NCBI GenBank assembly: GCA_948957135.1
Contig: CARDBT010000011.1
Coordinates: 22,544-86,543 of the forward strand
Origin: COE1 sp910588595
Lineage (GTDB): Bacteria > Bacillota > Clostridia > Lachnospirales > Lachnospiraceae
Direction: 5' to 3'
Length of the DNA stretch: 64,000 nucleotides
Shown: piece by piece, positions 8,789 to 17,242 of the stretch
How the letters are laid out: each line of letters begins with the position of its first letter
Position numbering within the stretch: the first letter of the stretch is position 1
The notes under the pieces: model-generated
Databases searched by the model: none
Told to the model about the DNA's origin: nothing
What the model saw: the letters and a program-made list of their open reading frames with translations, nothing else
Program-made: the position numbers and the translations under genes

Positions 8789-10138
8789 ATGATAACGAGC
8801 AAAAGAAAAACAGTACTCATGAAAGCAATCTCACAGCTGAAACCGACCGATTACTCAAAAGAACCGGAACTTGGCAGCATGTATAACAGATTGTCCGATG
8901 GAAGGAAACAATTTGCAGAGGTATTTGACAAAAATATCAACGCCGTGATGCAGATCAGTTCTCTTGACTTGACGATGCAGCACCAGACACAGCGAATTGT
9001 CGATATATCCAATAAAATAGCAAAAGCCACTGAAACCATTTTCGGGGCAACTTCCGGAAGCACGAACAATCCACAGGAAGAACTGACCAACACGATCATA
9101 CAGATATCTGAAAAGACTGACGAAGTGTACAAAAAGATCGAGAAGGGGCAGGATGAGCTGACCGCCATCAAGGACTTCTCGACACAGACGATCTCCGCCG
9201 CCGGAGAGATGCAGACCGATATGAACGAACTGATGGATATCATCAATCATATCAGTTCCATCTTATCAGGGATCGACACGATATCCTTACAGACAAACCT
9301 GCTGGCGTTAAATGCCTCCGTGGAAGCCGCCAGAGCCGGAGAAGCCGGAAAGGGATTTGCGGTCGTCGCCGGAGAGATCCGGGAACTTGCTGAGGAAACC
9401 CAGAAGCTGACTAAGGATATGGGTACTTTTGTGGAGAACATGAAACATGCCTCCAAAAAGAGTATGCAGAGCTCCGACAGCACGATCCAGTCACTGACCT
9501 CCATGGCTGACAAGATCACGAATGTGTGGGAATTGAATGACCGGAGCAAGAAGGACATCGCACAGATCAATGATTCCATCAGCTCCATGGCATCTGTGAG
9601 CGAGGAGATCAGCAGCTCCATGGCTGAGATGGAAAACCAGCTCACTGACAGCACCGAATTTGTGCGCACCGTCGGACAGGACCTCAGAGTGGCGACAGAA
9701 CCTGTCGTCAACATCGAGAAGACGCTCGACGACACATTAAAAAAGATGGGACGTATGTCAAAGGATGCTTTTTACCACATTGAGAACCATGAATTTATCC
9801 AGTACATGACCACCGCGATCTCGTCGCACCAGACATGGCTCGGAAATCTCAAAAAGATCGTTGACAGCCAGAATGTGATACCGCTTCAGCTGGATTCTTC
9901 CAAGTGCGGATTTGGGCATTTTTACTACGCCGTCACCCCTGATATCCCTGGCGTCCTTTCGATCTGGGAAGATCTGGGCGCTAAGCATCAGCGATTCCAT
10001 ACATACGGCAAGACCGTCATCGATGCGATCCACAACCGGGAATACGGGCAGGCAAGGCAGGCGTACAACGAAGCCGCAGCCTATTCCAAAGAGCTCATCG
10101 CTGATATGCAGCGGATCATCGAACTGGCAAAGAAATGA
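8789..10138 (+). CDS. Soluble methyl-accepting chemotaxis protein with C-terminal CZB zinc-binding domain
   Basis: 449 residues with no membrane segment. Residues 60-330 are a long coiled coil with the receptor signalling tip (LQTNLLALNASVEAARAGEA, near 175-195). Residues 340-449 match the CZB domain: a His in SSHQTW, a Cys in SSKCGFGHFYY and the KHQRFH pair, the usual 3His/1Cys zinc ligands. CZB receptors respond to zinc or to oxidants such as hypochlorite acting on the zinc-bound Cys. No che genes are nearby. The location beside a c-di-GMP phosphodiesterase suggests a motility or adhesion switch, but that link is inference. Start chosen by the GGAG 10 bases upstream. Confidence 0.9.
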   Translation: MITSKRKTVLMKAISQLKPTDYSKEPELGSMYNRLSDGRKQFAEVFDKNINAVMQISSLDLTMQHQTQRIVDISNKIAKATETIFGATSGSTNNPQEELTNTIIQISEKTDEVYKKIEKGQDELTAIKDFSTQTISAAGEMQTDMNELMDIINHISSILSGIDTISLQTNLLALNASVEAARAGEAGKGFAVVAGEIRELAEETQKLTKDMGTFVENMKHASKKSMQSSDSTIQSLTSMADKITNVWELNDRSKKDIAQINDSISSMASVSEEISSSMAEMENQLTDSTEFVRTVGQDLRVATEPVVNIEKTLDDTLKKMGRMSKDAFYHIENHEFIQYMTTAISSHQTWLGNLKKIVDSQNVIPLQLDSSKCGFGHFYYAVTPDIPGVLSIWEDLGAKHQRFHTYGKTVIDAIHNREYGQARQAYNEAAAYSKELIADMQRIIELAKK

Positions 10139-10170
10139 TATCAAACCAAAATATTTTATAATATTTATAG

Positions 10171-10207
10171 AAGGGCTATGACAGAACAGTCATAGCCCTT
10201 CTTTTTT
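10171..10207 (+). terminator. Rho-independent terminator
   Basis: AAGGGCTATGAC pairs perfectly with GTCATAGCCCTT across a 6-nt loop, followed by CTTTTTT. Confidence 0.92.
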
Positions 10208-10385
10208 GAATACTCCATCTGCTGCAGCCATTATGAATACGATCCGGTGAATGATTTTGCAAGATAATTCTGTTTGTCCCATTTTTACAACCTATCGCAA
10301 GGAATTTATCCATTAAAATTTAGCATAATAAGTTGAAAAAATGATACGCGATAAATGCGAAAAACAACAGAAAGAAGGTAAGATC

Positions 10386-10643
10386 ATGCCGAAACCAAAA
10401 ACAACTACCGGCGAAAAAAATCTGATCAGCAAGCGCCTGATCGCTCTGCGCAAGAAGCACTATCTCTCCCAGAGGGATCTGTCGCGCGAACTCCAGCTTG
10501 CAGGATATGACATGGACAAGAATGTCATCACACGCATAGAGACGAACAAGCGGTACGTGACCGATATCGAGATCAGGGCGCTCGCCCATATCTTTGGTGT
10601 CACCTGCGACTATCTGATCGAAGGCGAGTGCACGGATCTGTAG
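10386..10643 (+). CDS. Small XRE-family HTH regulator
   Basis: 85 residues from the ATG at 10386, chosen because AAGAAGG lies 7 bases ahead; an upstream in-frame ATG (10341) has no such site. Residues 15-75 form a Cro/C1-type helix-turn-helix (LIALRKKHYLSQRDLSREL, then VITRIETNKR). The C-terminal pattern ALAHIFGVTCDYLIEG is common in Clostridial XRE proteins. No sensor domain is present. Its targets are unknown; it stands alone between two terminators or converging genes. Confidence 0.8.
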   Translation: MPKPKTTTGEKNLISKRLIALRKKHYLSQRDLSRELQLAGYDMDKNVITRIETNKRYVTDIEIRALAHIFGVTCDYLIEGECTDL

Positions 10644-10738
10644 GAAAATCCTCGTTCAGCTGGGGAGCCTCCACTCCCGGACGGCTCCTCCCCGGCACTT
10701 AGTATACCGCACGCGCCCCTCTCATTTCGCCCTCCATA

Positions 10739-11566
10739 TCAGAGCGGTCTATAGTGTTCTTTCAGCCAATTGGCAACACCGTCATTTTCGTTGCTGTCAA
10801 TGATTCCCGTTGCTGCCGCCTTCAACTCTTCCACCGCATTTTCCACCGCATAACACTCGTCAGAGATCTCAAACATCGGGATATCATTGACTGCATCTCC
10901 AAACGAGATCACTCTGCCGCAGTCCCAGATTTTTTTCAATTTCTGGATCGCATGCGCTTTTGTCGCATTGACCGGCATGATCTCGCAAAAGTATTCCGGC
11001 CGGTACAGTTCCTGCTGGATCGTACAGCGGTACCTCTCATCCTTTGACAGGATGTCATAGAGTGGCTGGAGCTCGCTTTTCTCCCCTATACATGTAAAAT
11101 AAAAAATCTCCCCCTGGTACAGCTCTTCATCGTCCTTTACTGGCCGAAGACGCCTGTCGCCTTTTCTCAGGCTGAGATACCGTCTGATACCATCGTTTTC
11201 CCTCCCGGATAACCATGAGACCTTTTCCACGCCGTCCACAAAAGAATAGACCAGCGGTAAGATGTTATTGGCACGGATCACCTCTATCGCATACGCCCGC
11301 TCGCTGCTGCTGAAATCCTCCCTGGACAAAATCTCCCCTGTCTCCGGCTGGAATATAAACGCCCCGTTATATGCTATGACCGGTATGTTGGTCGACAGAC
11401 CCGCTGTCACCACGGATGCAGATACCAGCGACCTCGCAGTCGCATACGTAAACATCATACCTTTATCTACGAGTTCATTGATGATCGCGATGCTTTTTGG
11501 GTTTATCCGGTCCTTTTGATTTAACAATGTGCCGTCTAAATCTGTTACATACAATGTTTTTTCCAA
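10739..11566 (-). CDS. Cof-type HAD family sugar-phosphate/FMN phosphatase
   Basis: 275 residues. HAD motif I is DLDGTLL near residue 9, a Lys (motif III) lies in KAHAIQKL near 200 and motif IV is GDAVNDIPMF. The region between holds the C2B-type cap of Cof-like phosphatases. These enzymes remove phosphate from small metabolites; the substrate cannot be predicted. The apparent start is a TTG at 11566 with GGAAGGG 10 bases upstream. It is the last gene of a four-gene minus-strand unit and is 54 bases from the iron-sulfur protein gene. Confidence 0.85.
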   Translation of the reverse strand: MEKTLYVTDLDGTLLNQKDRINPKSIAIINELVDKGMMFTYATARSLVSASVVTAGLSTNIPVIAYNGAFIFQPETGEILSREDFSSSERAYAIEVIRANNILPLVYSFVDGVEKVSWLSGRENDGIRRYLSLRKGDRRLRPVKDDEELYQGEIFYFTCIGEKSELQPLYDILSKDERYRCTIQQELYRPEYFCEIMPVNATKAHAIQKLKKIWDCGRVISFGDAVNDIPMFEISDECYAVENAVEELKAAATGIIDSNENDGVANWLKEHYRPL

Positions 11567-11620
11567 GATCGTACCGCCCTTCCGACAGGGAAAATATACC
11601 CTGTACCGCTTTATTCTCGT

Positions 11621-12496
11621 TTAATTCATGTTTTTCTTTTGGTCGGAAACCATATCTCCACCCGATGCTTTTTGCTCTCTGTATTTTGTCATCCCTACAT
11701 AAATCGCACTTTTTGGACATGCATGCGCGCACGCGCCGCACCGGATACACTCGGCAGAATCCGGTTCCCGGACAGGATCGACTTCCATCTTGCATATACT
11801 TTTGCACTTTCCGCAGTTTATACAGCGATCTTTATCTACTTCCAGATGACACAGACTGATCTTGTTCATGATGCCATAAATAGCCCCTAGCGGGCAGAGT
11901 GTGCGGCAGAAAAACCGATATATGAAAATACAGCCCGCGACTGTCACGATCAATATCGCCATTTTCAGCGAAAAAAGAGCGCCGATCGTCCGCCGCAGCT
12001 CCTCGTGTGTGCCGAGCAGCGGGATCCCGCCCTGCAGTGTGCCCGCCGGACAGATATACTGGCAAAAAGCCGGTTTTCCCATGCCCATATAGTTGGTCAC
12101 TGTGACCGGGAGCACGAAGACAAACACGACAAGGACCAGATATTTGAGATACAGAAATATTTTCTTTAACCTTAGTTTGGGCGATGGGATCCTGTGTATC
12201 AGTTCCTGTATCAGTCCGAACGGGCAGAGCCAGCCACAGACCGCCCTTCCAAGCAGCACGCCGAACGCCAGCAGCACGCCAGCCACATAGAAGCTGAACT
12301 GAAATTCCATGGAACCGTTCACTGCCTGCAGCGCCCCGATCGGACAGGCAAATCCCGCCGCCGGGCACGAATAACAGTTCAGTCCCGGATTACAGAACTG
12401 TTTCCACTTTCCCTGATAGATCTTCCCGCCTTTATAATTCAGCAGATGTGCATTGGAGTACCCAAATGCAGCTATCTGGATGATCTTTCTCTTCAT
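11621..12496 (-). CDS. NapH/NosR-like membrane 4Fe-4S ferredoxin
   Basis: 291 residues. Four to five membrane helices (roughly 65-90, 105-130, 170-195) are combined with several cysteine clusters: CNPGLNCYSCPAAGFACPIG near 35, CGWLCPFG near 88, CQYICPAG near 145, CRTLCPLG near 200, and two classical 4Fe-4S ferredoxin motifs near 225-260 (CINCGKCKSIC and CIRCGACAHAC). It belongs to the NapH/NosR/YccM-like membrane ferredoxins that move electrons across or along the membrane. It is encoded 9 bases after a CD1871A mini-protein and downstream of a TlpA-like lipoprotein, so it probably supplies electrons to an extracytoplasmic thiol-redox partner (inference). Confidence 0.88.
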   Translation of the reverse strand: MKRKIIQIAAFGYSNAHLLNYKGGKIYQGKWKQFCNPGLNCYSCPAAGFACPIGALQAVNGSMEFQFSFYVAGVLLAFGVLLGRAVCGWLCPFGLIQELIHRIPSPKLRLKKIFLYLKYLVLVVFVFVLPVTVTNYMGMGKPAFCQYICPAGTLQGGIPLLGTHEELRRTIGALFSLKMAILIVTVAGCIFIYRFFCRTLCPLGAIYGIMNKISLCHLEVDKDRCINCGKCKSICKMEVDPVREPDSAECIRCGACAHACPKSAIYVGMTKYREQKASGGDMVSDQKKNMN

Positions 12497-12505
12497 GCAA
12501 ACCCT

Positions 12506-12652
12506 TCACCCCAATCCGATACACTCAAGGCAGATATTCGCAGCCTTGTTCAGCACGATCTCCACTTCTCCCCTCGCGGTGCCATAAAAAATGAACACAC
12601 AGGCTGCCACCGCGACAGCGATCCTTGCAAAACGTTTCGTCCTACAGCCCAT
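12506..12652 (-). CDS. CD1871A-family CXXC mini-protein
   Basis: 48 residues, short enough to be missed easily. One N-terminal membrane segment (residues 8-25) is followed by a conserved-looking tail, GEVEIVLNKAANICLECIGLG, where CLEC is the CXXC motif. This matches small clostridial CD1871A-family proteins, which sit beside TlpA-like and membrane 4Fe-4S genes. Its ATG overlaps the stop codon of the tlpA-like gene by a few bases, implying translational coupling, and the next gene starts 9 bases later. A thiol-redox or cofactor-linking role between the two partners is inferred from context only. Confidence 0.82.
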   Translation of the reverse strand: MGCRTKRFARIAVAVAACVFIFYGTARGEVEIVLNKAANICLECIGLG

Positions 12653-13268
12653 TTAGATATTCCTCCACAAATGTCTTGTAACCGTCCACATACGCGCCGA
12701 CGATCGGCTCTCCTACAAGATTTCCTTCCTTGTCGACAAACAGTGTCGTTGGCACGCCCACAACCCATCTCATGACTGGATCAAGATCAGCATTTGCAAT
12801 GACGTGTGTAAACTCCGCTCCCGCCTTCTCTGTGATCTCCACCGCCAGATCATGATGCTTTGTATCCTCATCTCCGGAAATATCGACGATCAATCCGATG
12901 ATCTGGACATTGTCCGGCATGGACTGCGCCCACTCTCCAAGCTCCGGCATCTCCGCCACACATGGACTGCAGAAGGTTCCCCATATGTTTACGACAGTCA
13001 GATCCTTCTCCCCAAATATGTCTTCTGTGACGGTATTCCCCTCCAGATCCTTTGCCGTGAACGAGGGCATCTGGCTCGGAAATCCCGCTTCCGCAGCTGA
13101 CGCATCCTCCTCGTGCCCTGCCTCGTTCGGTTCAGACGCTGATGCCGCCACGCTCTGGTTTTCCACCGGATCTGTATCTCCAGCGGGTGTTTTTCCACAG
13201 CCGGCGGCAAAGAGCGCCGCCCCCAGCAAAATACCTGTCCAACACGTCATCCTATATTTTCGTCTCAT
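12642..13268 (-). CDS. TlpA/ResA-like thioredoxin-fold lipoprotein
   Basis: 208 residues from the ATG at 13268, chosen for the GAGGAG 9 bases upstream. A lipobox (LFAAGC) marks Cys near residue 19, followed by a Glu/Ala-rich linker. Residues 70-208 form a thioredoxin fold with the active-site motif WGTFCSPCVAEMPEL; the cis-Pro is in VVGVPTTLFVDKEG. The protein is anchored outside the membrane and should act as a thiol-disulfide oxidoreductase. It heads the redox operon with the CD1871A mini-protein and membrane ferredoxin, suggesting these form one electron-transfer chain. Confidence 0.9.
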   Translation of the reverse strand: MRRKYRMTCWTGILLGAALFAAGCGKTPAGDTDPVENQSVAASASEPNEAGHEEDASAAEAGFPSQMPSFTAKDLEGNTVTEDIFGEKDLTVVNIWGTFCSPCVAEMPELGEWAQSMPDNVQIIGLIVDISGDEDTKHHDLAVEITEKAGAEFTHVIANADLDPVMRWVVGVPTTLFVDKEGNLVGEPIVGAYVDGYKTFVEEYLNGL

Positions 13269-13392
13269 CTCATCAATCTCCTCTTTCTTTTTTAACTCCT
13301 CCACCACATTGCAAAGCACCATGATCCTTTATCAGCCGCTGTTTCTTCCACAGGCTAAAGGATACTGATCCCACTCCTTCCTTTATGCATTT

Positions 13393-13421
13393 ATCATACT
13401 GTAATTCTTTGTGCATTTCAA
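13393..13421 (-). promoter_or_regulatory. Promoter of the redox operon
   Basis: Minus strand: TTGAAA, a 17-bp spacer and TATGAT. The implied leader to the tlpA-like start is about 118 nt; no known riboswitch is apparent in it. Confidence 0.7.
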
Positions 13422-13450
13422 TCCATTCTTTGGCTTTTTGTCTTTTTTCT

Positions 13451-13819
13451 CTACTCTTCGTCAATAAAGATCTTCAGATATGACTGGATCCTTGCTTTTG
13501 GATACAATTCATCCATCAGACCAAATTCCGGGTCATAATATTTCCCATCATAGTACAAGATCCAATGACCATATTTTGGCAGGAGAACTTTGAGAATACA
13601 TACTTTGGGCAGGACAGTATTGTTATCTGCTTTTGTCATCGTCTTTGCCTGCGTTATTCCATAGTGGTTCAGCGCCTTCTCAATGTCCTTTTTCCCCGTA
13701 CCTTTATCATTATTCATAACAGAAACAACATCCTCTACCGTCACACCTGCAAGCATGGCAACACACGCCTGTCCGCACAGATATTCTGTAGGCTGCTTAA
13801 TATATTCAATCTTTTTCAT
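13451..13819 (-). CDS. C39-like papain-fold cysteine peptidase
   Basis: 122 residues from the ATG at 13819, supported by GAGGAGG. The Gln-x-x-x-x-x-Cys motif appears as QPTEYLCGQACVAML near residues 7-21, with a catalytic Cys inside CGQAC, and a His/Asp region as GHWILYYDGKYYDPE near 80-95. This is the layout of the C39-like family. There is no signal peptide or transporter domain, so it is not a bacteriocin exporter by itself. It might be an effector or an intracellular protease; the target is unknown. Confidence 0.7.
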   Translation of the reverse strand: MKKIEYIKQPTEYLCGQACVAMLAGVTVEDVVSVMNNDKGTGKKDIEKALNHYGITQAKTMTKADNNTVLPKVCILKVLLPKYGHWILYYDGKYYDPEFGLMDELYPKARIQSYLKIFIDEE

Positions 13820-13914
13820 CGTATATCCCTCCTCTTGTTTTGTCTGATATTCAATCAATTTCTGTACTGCCGACTTTCTCTTATGTCACATATCCTTTGA
13901 ACGACTGCCCAAAA

Positions 13915-13960
13915 GCAGAAAAATAACCGATGCAAGTCTTGCGGTACATCCCTCCGGTTA
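13915..13960 (-). terminator. Probable terminator of the XRE/GyrI-like gene
   Basis: On the minus strand TAACCG pairs with CGGTTA across a loop that contains a smaller GCAAG/CTTGC stem, followed by TTTTTCTG. It lies about 70 bases after the stop at 14032. Confidence 0.6.
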
Positions 13961-14031
13961 CGAATTACACATGCAATTTATAACGAAGCGATATACAATC
14001 CAAGATGCGTCAGTTATTTTCCTACAGATCA

Positions 14032-14769
14032 TCAGCTAAACATTGAAAAGGCATCTGCCTTTGTCACACTGTCCACATGAATGAACACATCCATATATGT
14101 GATATCCTCTTTCTCGTACTCATATTCAAAACAGCCGATGATATTCTCCTTTTTCTTTTCCACAAAATTGTTCGCCTGCAGGTATTCCATGATCAGCTTA
14201 TAGGCATTGGGAATTCTCTCAAACGGCTGAATGAATGGCTCTTTGATCGTTATCACAGCATAGTCGGCTTCGTGATTCTCCAGAAACATTACTCCCTGAT
14301 AATCTGTCTCGAAATCATCCGGGATCACACATGCCGCGACATATCCGTGAAGTCCAAATCGATTCTGCTGCTCCTGTGACACAAAAGGAAAATCCCATCC
14401 GATAAATTTGACATCCGGGCATGCTTTCTTAAGGCCGCAGTTTTCTGCCCACCTGTCCATATGACCCATGGCATCGCTTTCCGGATCCGAAGAAACGATC
14501 ACATAGCCAGCCATCTTAAACGGCGCTACCCTTTTAATCCTTATCTCCGAATAGATATCACTCTGATCAGACAGATCTTCTCTCACAAGGGCATCAAGCT
14601 TGCACGCAAAGATCCCGCACATCGCAACAAGTCTGTCCAACTCTGGAACTACCTCGTCTGATTCCCATCTTGACACGGTCTGCCTGGTGACGCTCATCTG
14701 ATCAGCCAGTTGTTCCTGTGTCAGTTTCTTCTGTTTACGCAAAAAACTTATATTACTTCCCAAACTCAT
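14032..14769 (-). CDS. XRE-family regulator with GyrI-like effector-binding domain
   Basis: 245 residues. Residues 5-60 form a Cro/C1 helix-turn-helix (LTQEQLADQMSVTRQTVSRWE). Residues 80-245 resemble the AraC-E-bind/GyrI-like small-molecule domain, with the characteristic stretch on a cytoplasmic substrate-binding pocket. Such regulators control drug or metabolite response genes. The ATG is preceded by GGAG. A MITE-like element lies about 130 bases upstream of its start. Its target is unknown; another GyrI-like regulator (AraC type) is encoded 2 kb away. Confidence 0.82.
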   Translation of the reverse strand: MSLGSNISFLRKQKKLTQEQLADQMSVTRQTVSRWESDEVVPELDRLVAMCGIFACKLDALVREDLSDQSDIYSEIRIKRVAPFKMAGYVIVSSDPESDAMGHMDRWAENCGLKKACPDVKFIGWDFPFVSQEQQNRFGLHGYVAACVIPDDFETDYQGVMFLENHEADYAVITIKEPFIQPFERIPNAYKLIMEYLQANNFVEKKKENIIGCFEYEYEKEDITYMDVFIHVDSVTKADAFSMFS

Positions 14770-14897
14770 TTTCTCATCTCCGCTCTAATTGTTATCCAAC
14801 GGCCATTGGTCATTTATTATTATGTCATATCGATGAATACAAATCCACCAACCGCCATATGCTTTTTTGGTGTCTATGTAACACAGCATGTTACATT

Positions 14898-15121
14898 AGA
14901 GCGTGTTTGATAAATCATTCCCGCCATCTATATAACGACGCCATAGCGTCGTATTCACCACTTTGCGTGATATTTGCACCATATTCAGTCGACGTAAGGC
15001 ATTGCCCTTTATGCCTTTGCCCCCCTACGCCTCCTTCATTTGGCACATCATCTGTAAGATGATTTAATCTCCCACAAACTGTGACGCACATCTGACGGAA
15101 AGCATTTTTCAAACACGCTCT
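14898..15121. mobile_element. MITE-like element, copy 1
   Basis: 224 bp bounded by the inverted ends AGAGCGTGTTTGA (14898-14910) and TCAAACACGCTCT (15109-15121). An internal hairpin CGACGC / GCGTCG lies at 14936-14951 and another inverted segment (CATCATCTGTAAGATGATTT) near 15046. The same sequence recurs almost unchanged at 21673-21895 and, in part, at 63951-64000; an end fragment occurs at 60661. No transposase is encoded, so it would need one in trans. The rest of the 383-bp interval 14770-15152 shows no gene. Confidence 0.85.
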
Positions 15122-15152
15122 AGAACGTTTTTGAAAATGTAGTTCCTCTCGA

Positions 15153-16088
15153 CTAATATACGCCAAAACCGCGCTGTATCAGTTTCTCAACCGCCGCTTT
15201 CCCGCGCAGCGCATCGCGCCAGCGGATCGGAATATCGTCAAATCCGTAGAGGATCCCGGCAAGGCCACCTGTAACACACGCTGTCGTATCCGTGTCATCC
15301 CCCAGCATAACTGCCCGTTTCACAGCATCCTCATAACTGTCAGCAGCTCCCATGATCATAAATGCACTGCGCAGACAATCCACCACATATCCGGAACCGT
15401 TTCCGATCCACGGTCCGTCCGGGCGCACACTCCACTCGAGTTCCTGTTCGTACACAGGCATATCGCGATAGATCCCTCTCAAAACCGCAACGGCTTTTGC
15501 AAGTGCACTTTTCCAATCTGTTCCGGCAAGCAGACAGCGCGCGGCAAGACAATACAAGGCACAACAGACCTGGTTGCACAGATTTCCATGTGTGATAAGG
15601 CATTGACCATGCGCAGCTGATACCAGCTCCCGGTCTTCGCCCCTGTGCCAGAGCGCAAGCGGCAGCACTCTCATCAGGGCGCCGTTTCCCTTGCCGTCCT
15701 GCCGCAGCATTCCGCACTTTTCCGGCTTTTCGCCTGCCCTGTAAGCATTCAGTGCCTCCCCTGTCTGTACGCCGATGTCAAACACGACGCCATCTACCGC
15801 CCACACACCGTCCTGATACCACGCCAGGAGTCTGTCCGAAAAGTCTTTCAGGTCAAATTTTCCACAAGCCAGGAGACTGTCCAGCAGACAGAGCGCCTGC
15901 GCGCCATCGTCCGACCAAGTTCCTGGCTCCACACCGGCATGTGCCCTGCAAAATCCTGTTGGCGGTGTCATCTCGATCTCTTTGTATGACGGGATCTGCG
16001 CCGCCAAATGAAATTCATACGGAACCCCCAGAGCATCGCCGACCAGCAGCCCGTATAATCCGCCCTTCATCCTGTCATAGTTATCCAT
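15153..16088 (-). CDS. ADP-ribosylglycohydrolase family protein
   Basis: 311 residues from the ATG at 16088, where a GAGGAG precedes; a longer reading frame upstream lacks a site. The N-terminus GGLYGLLVGDALGVPYEF and the metal ligands in WSDDGAQ (near 65) and GDDTDTTACVTGGLAG (near 265) are hallmarks of the DraG/ARH family, which removes ADP-ribose from proteins or nucleic-acid/other small targets using two divalent metal ions. No ADP-ribosyltransferase gene is nearby, so it may be a housekeeping or phage-defence-linked reversal enzyme. It follows an AraC regulator gene by 31 bases. Confidence 0.9.
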   Translation of the reverse strand: MDNYDRMKGGLYGLLVGDALGVPYEFHLAAQIPSYKEIEMTPPTGFCRAHAGVEPGTWSDDGAQALCLLDSLLACGKFDLKDFSDRLLAWYQDGVWAVDGVVFDIGVQTGEALNAYRAGEKPEKCGMLRQDGKGNGALMRVLPLALWHRGEDRELVSAAHGQCLITHGNLCNQVCCALYCLAARCLLAGTDWKSALAKAVAVLRGIYRDMPVYEQELEWSVRPDGPWIGNGSGYVVDCLRSAFMIMGAADSYEDAVKRAVMLGDDTDTTACVTGGLAGILYGFDDIPIRWRDALRGKAAVEKLIQRGFGVY

Positions 16089-16119
16089 CGCCCTTCTCCT
16101 CGCACTTCCCAGCGGATGC

Positions 16120-16980
16120 TCAGCCCTTCTTTTTGATCGGGATCCATATCTCCGCGTAATAGTTCTCGTCCTCTGTCCCGTTGGGATACTGGTCCGGCGC
16201 ATCGTACATCTCAACGCAGTACCCCGCCGCAAACTCATAGTCCTGCAGTGCCGGGAGCCACTCCGAGAAGATTTTGGTGTTCACATCCTGCATCGTCTGC
16301 GAAAGTACCCCCTTACACGGAAATACCGCCCATGTGAACGCTGGAATGGTTCTCACCACAAATCCCTCCGGAACGTCCACAGACGGGTTGTAGATATCCG
16401 CGATCAGGTACTCAAACCGCTCACTACCCATCTGCGGATCGATGTTGATGCCAAACATGCCGCAGACATATTTTCCCTTTCCCGATGCATAGTGTTCCTG
16501 CCAGTATGCGGGGATATCCCGCTTTGCATTCTCGTAGTCAAACACTTTTGACGCCGCCAGCACTGTGAACGCTTCCTTTTTTGTGATCCTGTAATCCATC
16601 GCACAACCACCTTTCAATGAGATTGATAATTTCAGCGGTGCGAAGGCTTTGAGCATGGTCTTGTCCCTGCGCGCAGTCGACGGCGCGTGTCCGTGGAACC
16701 GGGTGAATGCCTTGGTGAAGCTGTCCGGGGAATCATATCCGTATTTCATCGCGAGCTCCATGACCGTGATGTCGCTGGTGAGCAGCTCTTCCCCCGCAAG
16801 CGCCAACCTGCGGTTTCTGATATATTCCGTCATGGAGTACCCGCACAGGATGCTGAACCCTTTGTGAAAATAGAACGGGGAGACGTTGACATGGGCTGCC
16901 ACATCCTCCATCGTGATCTCCTCCGCTATATGCTTTTCCATAAAATCAACCGCATCCCTGACCGCCTTGGTCCAATCCAT
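16120..16980 (-). CDS. AraC-family regulator with GyrI-like effector-binding domain
   Basis: 286 residues from the second Met (16980), which is better spaced from AAGGAGG than the first (16986). Residues 5-105 carry two AraC helix-turn-helix units (ITMEDVAAHVNVSPFYFHKGF and ITVMELAMKYGYDSPDSFTKAF). Residues 125-286 form the GyrI-like ligand domain ending with YYAEIWIPIKKKG, as in the Rob/SoxS-like and BmrR-like regulators that sense cationic compounds. It heads a two-gene unit with the ADP-ribosylglycohydrolase. In the 262-bp upstream region GCAGATG / CATCTGC inverted copies (near 17010 and 17052) might be an operator. Confidence 0.88.
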   Translation of the reverse strand: MDWTKAVRDAVDFMEKHIAEEITMEDVAAHVNVSPFYFHKGFSILCGYSMTEYIRNRRLALAGEELLTSDITVMELAMKYGYDSPDSFTKAFTRFHGHAPSTARRDKTMLKAFAPLKLSISLKGGCAMDYRITKKEAFTVLAASKVFDYENAKRDIPAYWQEHYASGKGKYVCGMFGINIDPQMGSERFEYLIADIYNPSVDVPEGFVVRTIPAFTWAVFPCKGVLSQTMQDVNTKIFSEWLPALQDYEFAAGYCVEMYDAPDQYPNGTEDENYYAEIWIPIKKKG

Positions 16981-17242
16981 ATGCATCAGCCTCCTTCGCT
17001 GTGTTACGCAGATGCAGGAAAATACCCTGCACGATCTGAGTTATTTTTCTACATCTGCATACATCATACTACATGGCTCCTCCCGCGTCCCGACATTTCC
17101 TGTCCTGTTTTGTCAGCCGTCTTGTCTGTCGCTTCTAATACCGACACCCCGTCATCCCTACATACCAGGCAAAGCTTCTTGCCAATTGCGTCAACAATGT
17201 ACAATCGGGAAATCAGGCAGGTTATGTAATGGGTTCCTTGCC

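Noticed and set aside
10650..10700. Terminator between the XRE and HAD genes
   Set aside because: GGGGAGCC pairs with GGCTCC(T)CCCC imperfectly and no T-run follows on either strand.
13273..13464. A 63-codon minus-strand frame between the C39-like and tlpA-like genes
   Set aside because: It contains the promoter of the redox operon and has no domain; it is more probably leader DNA.
14915..15166. An 83-codon frame in MITE copy 1, with a similar one in copy 2 (21671-21886)
   Set aside because: The frame shares its core between the copies only because the element is repeated; the ends differ and no ribosome binding site is present.
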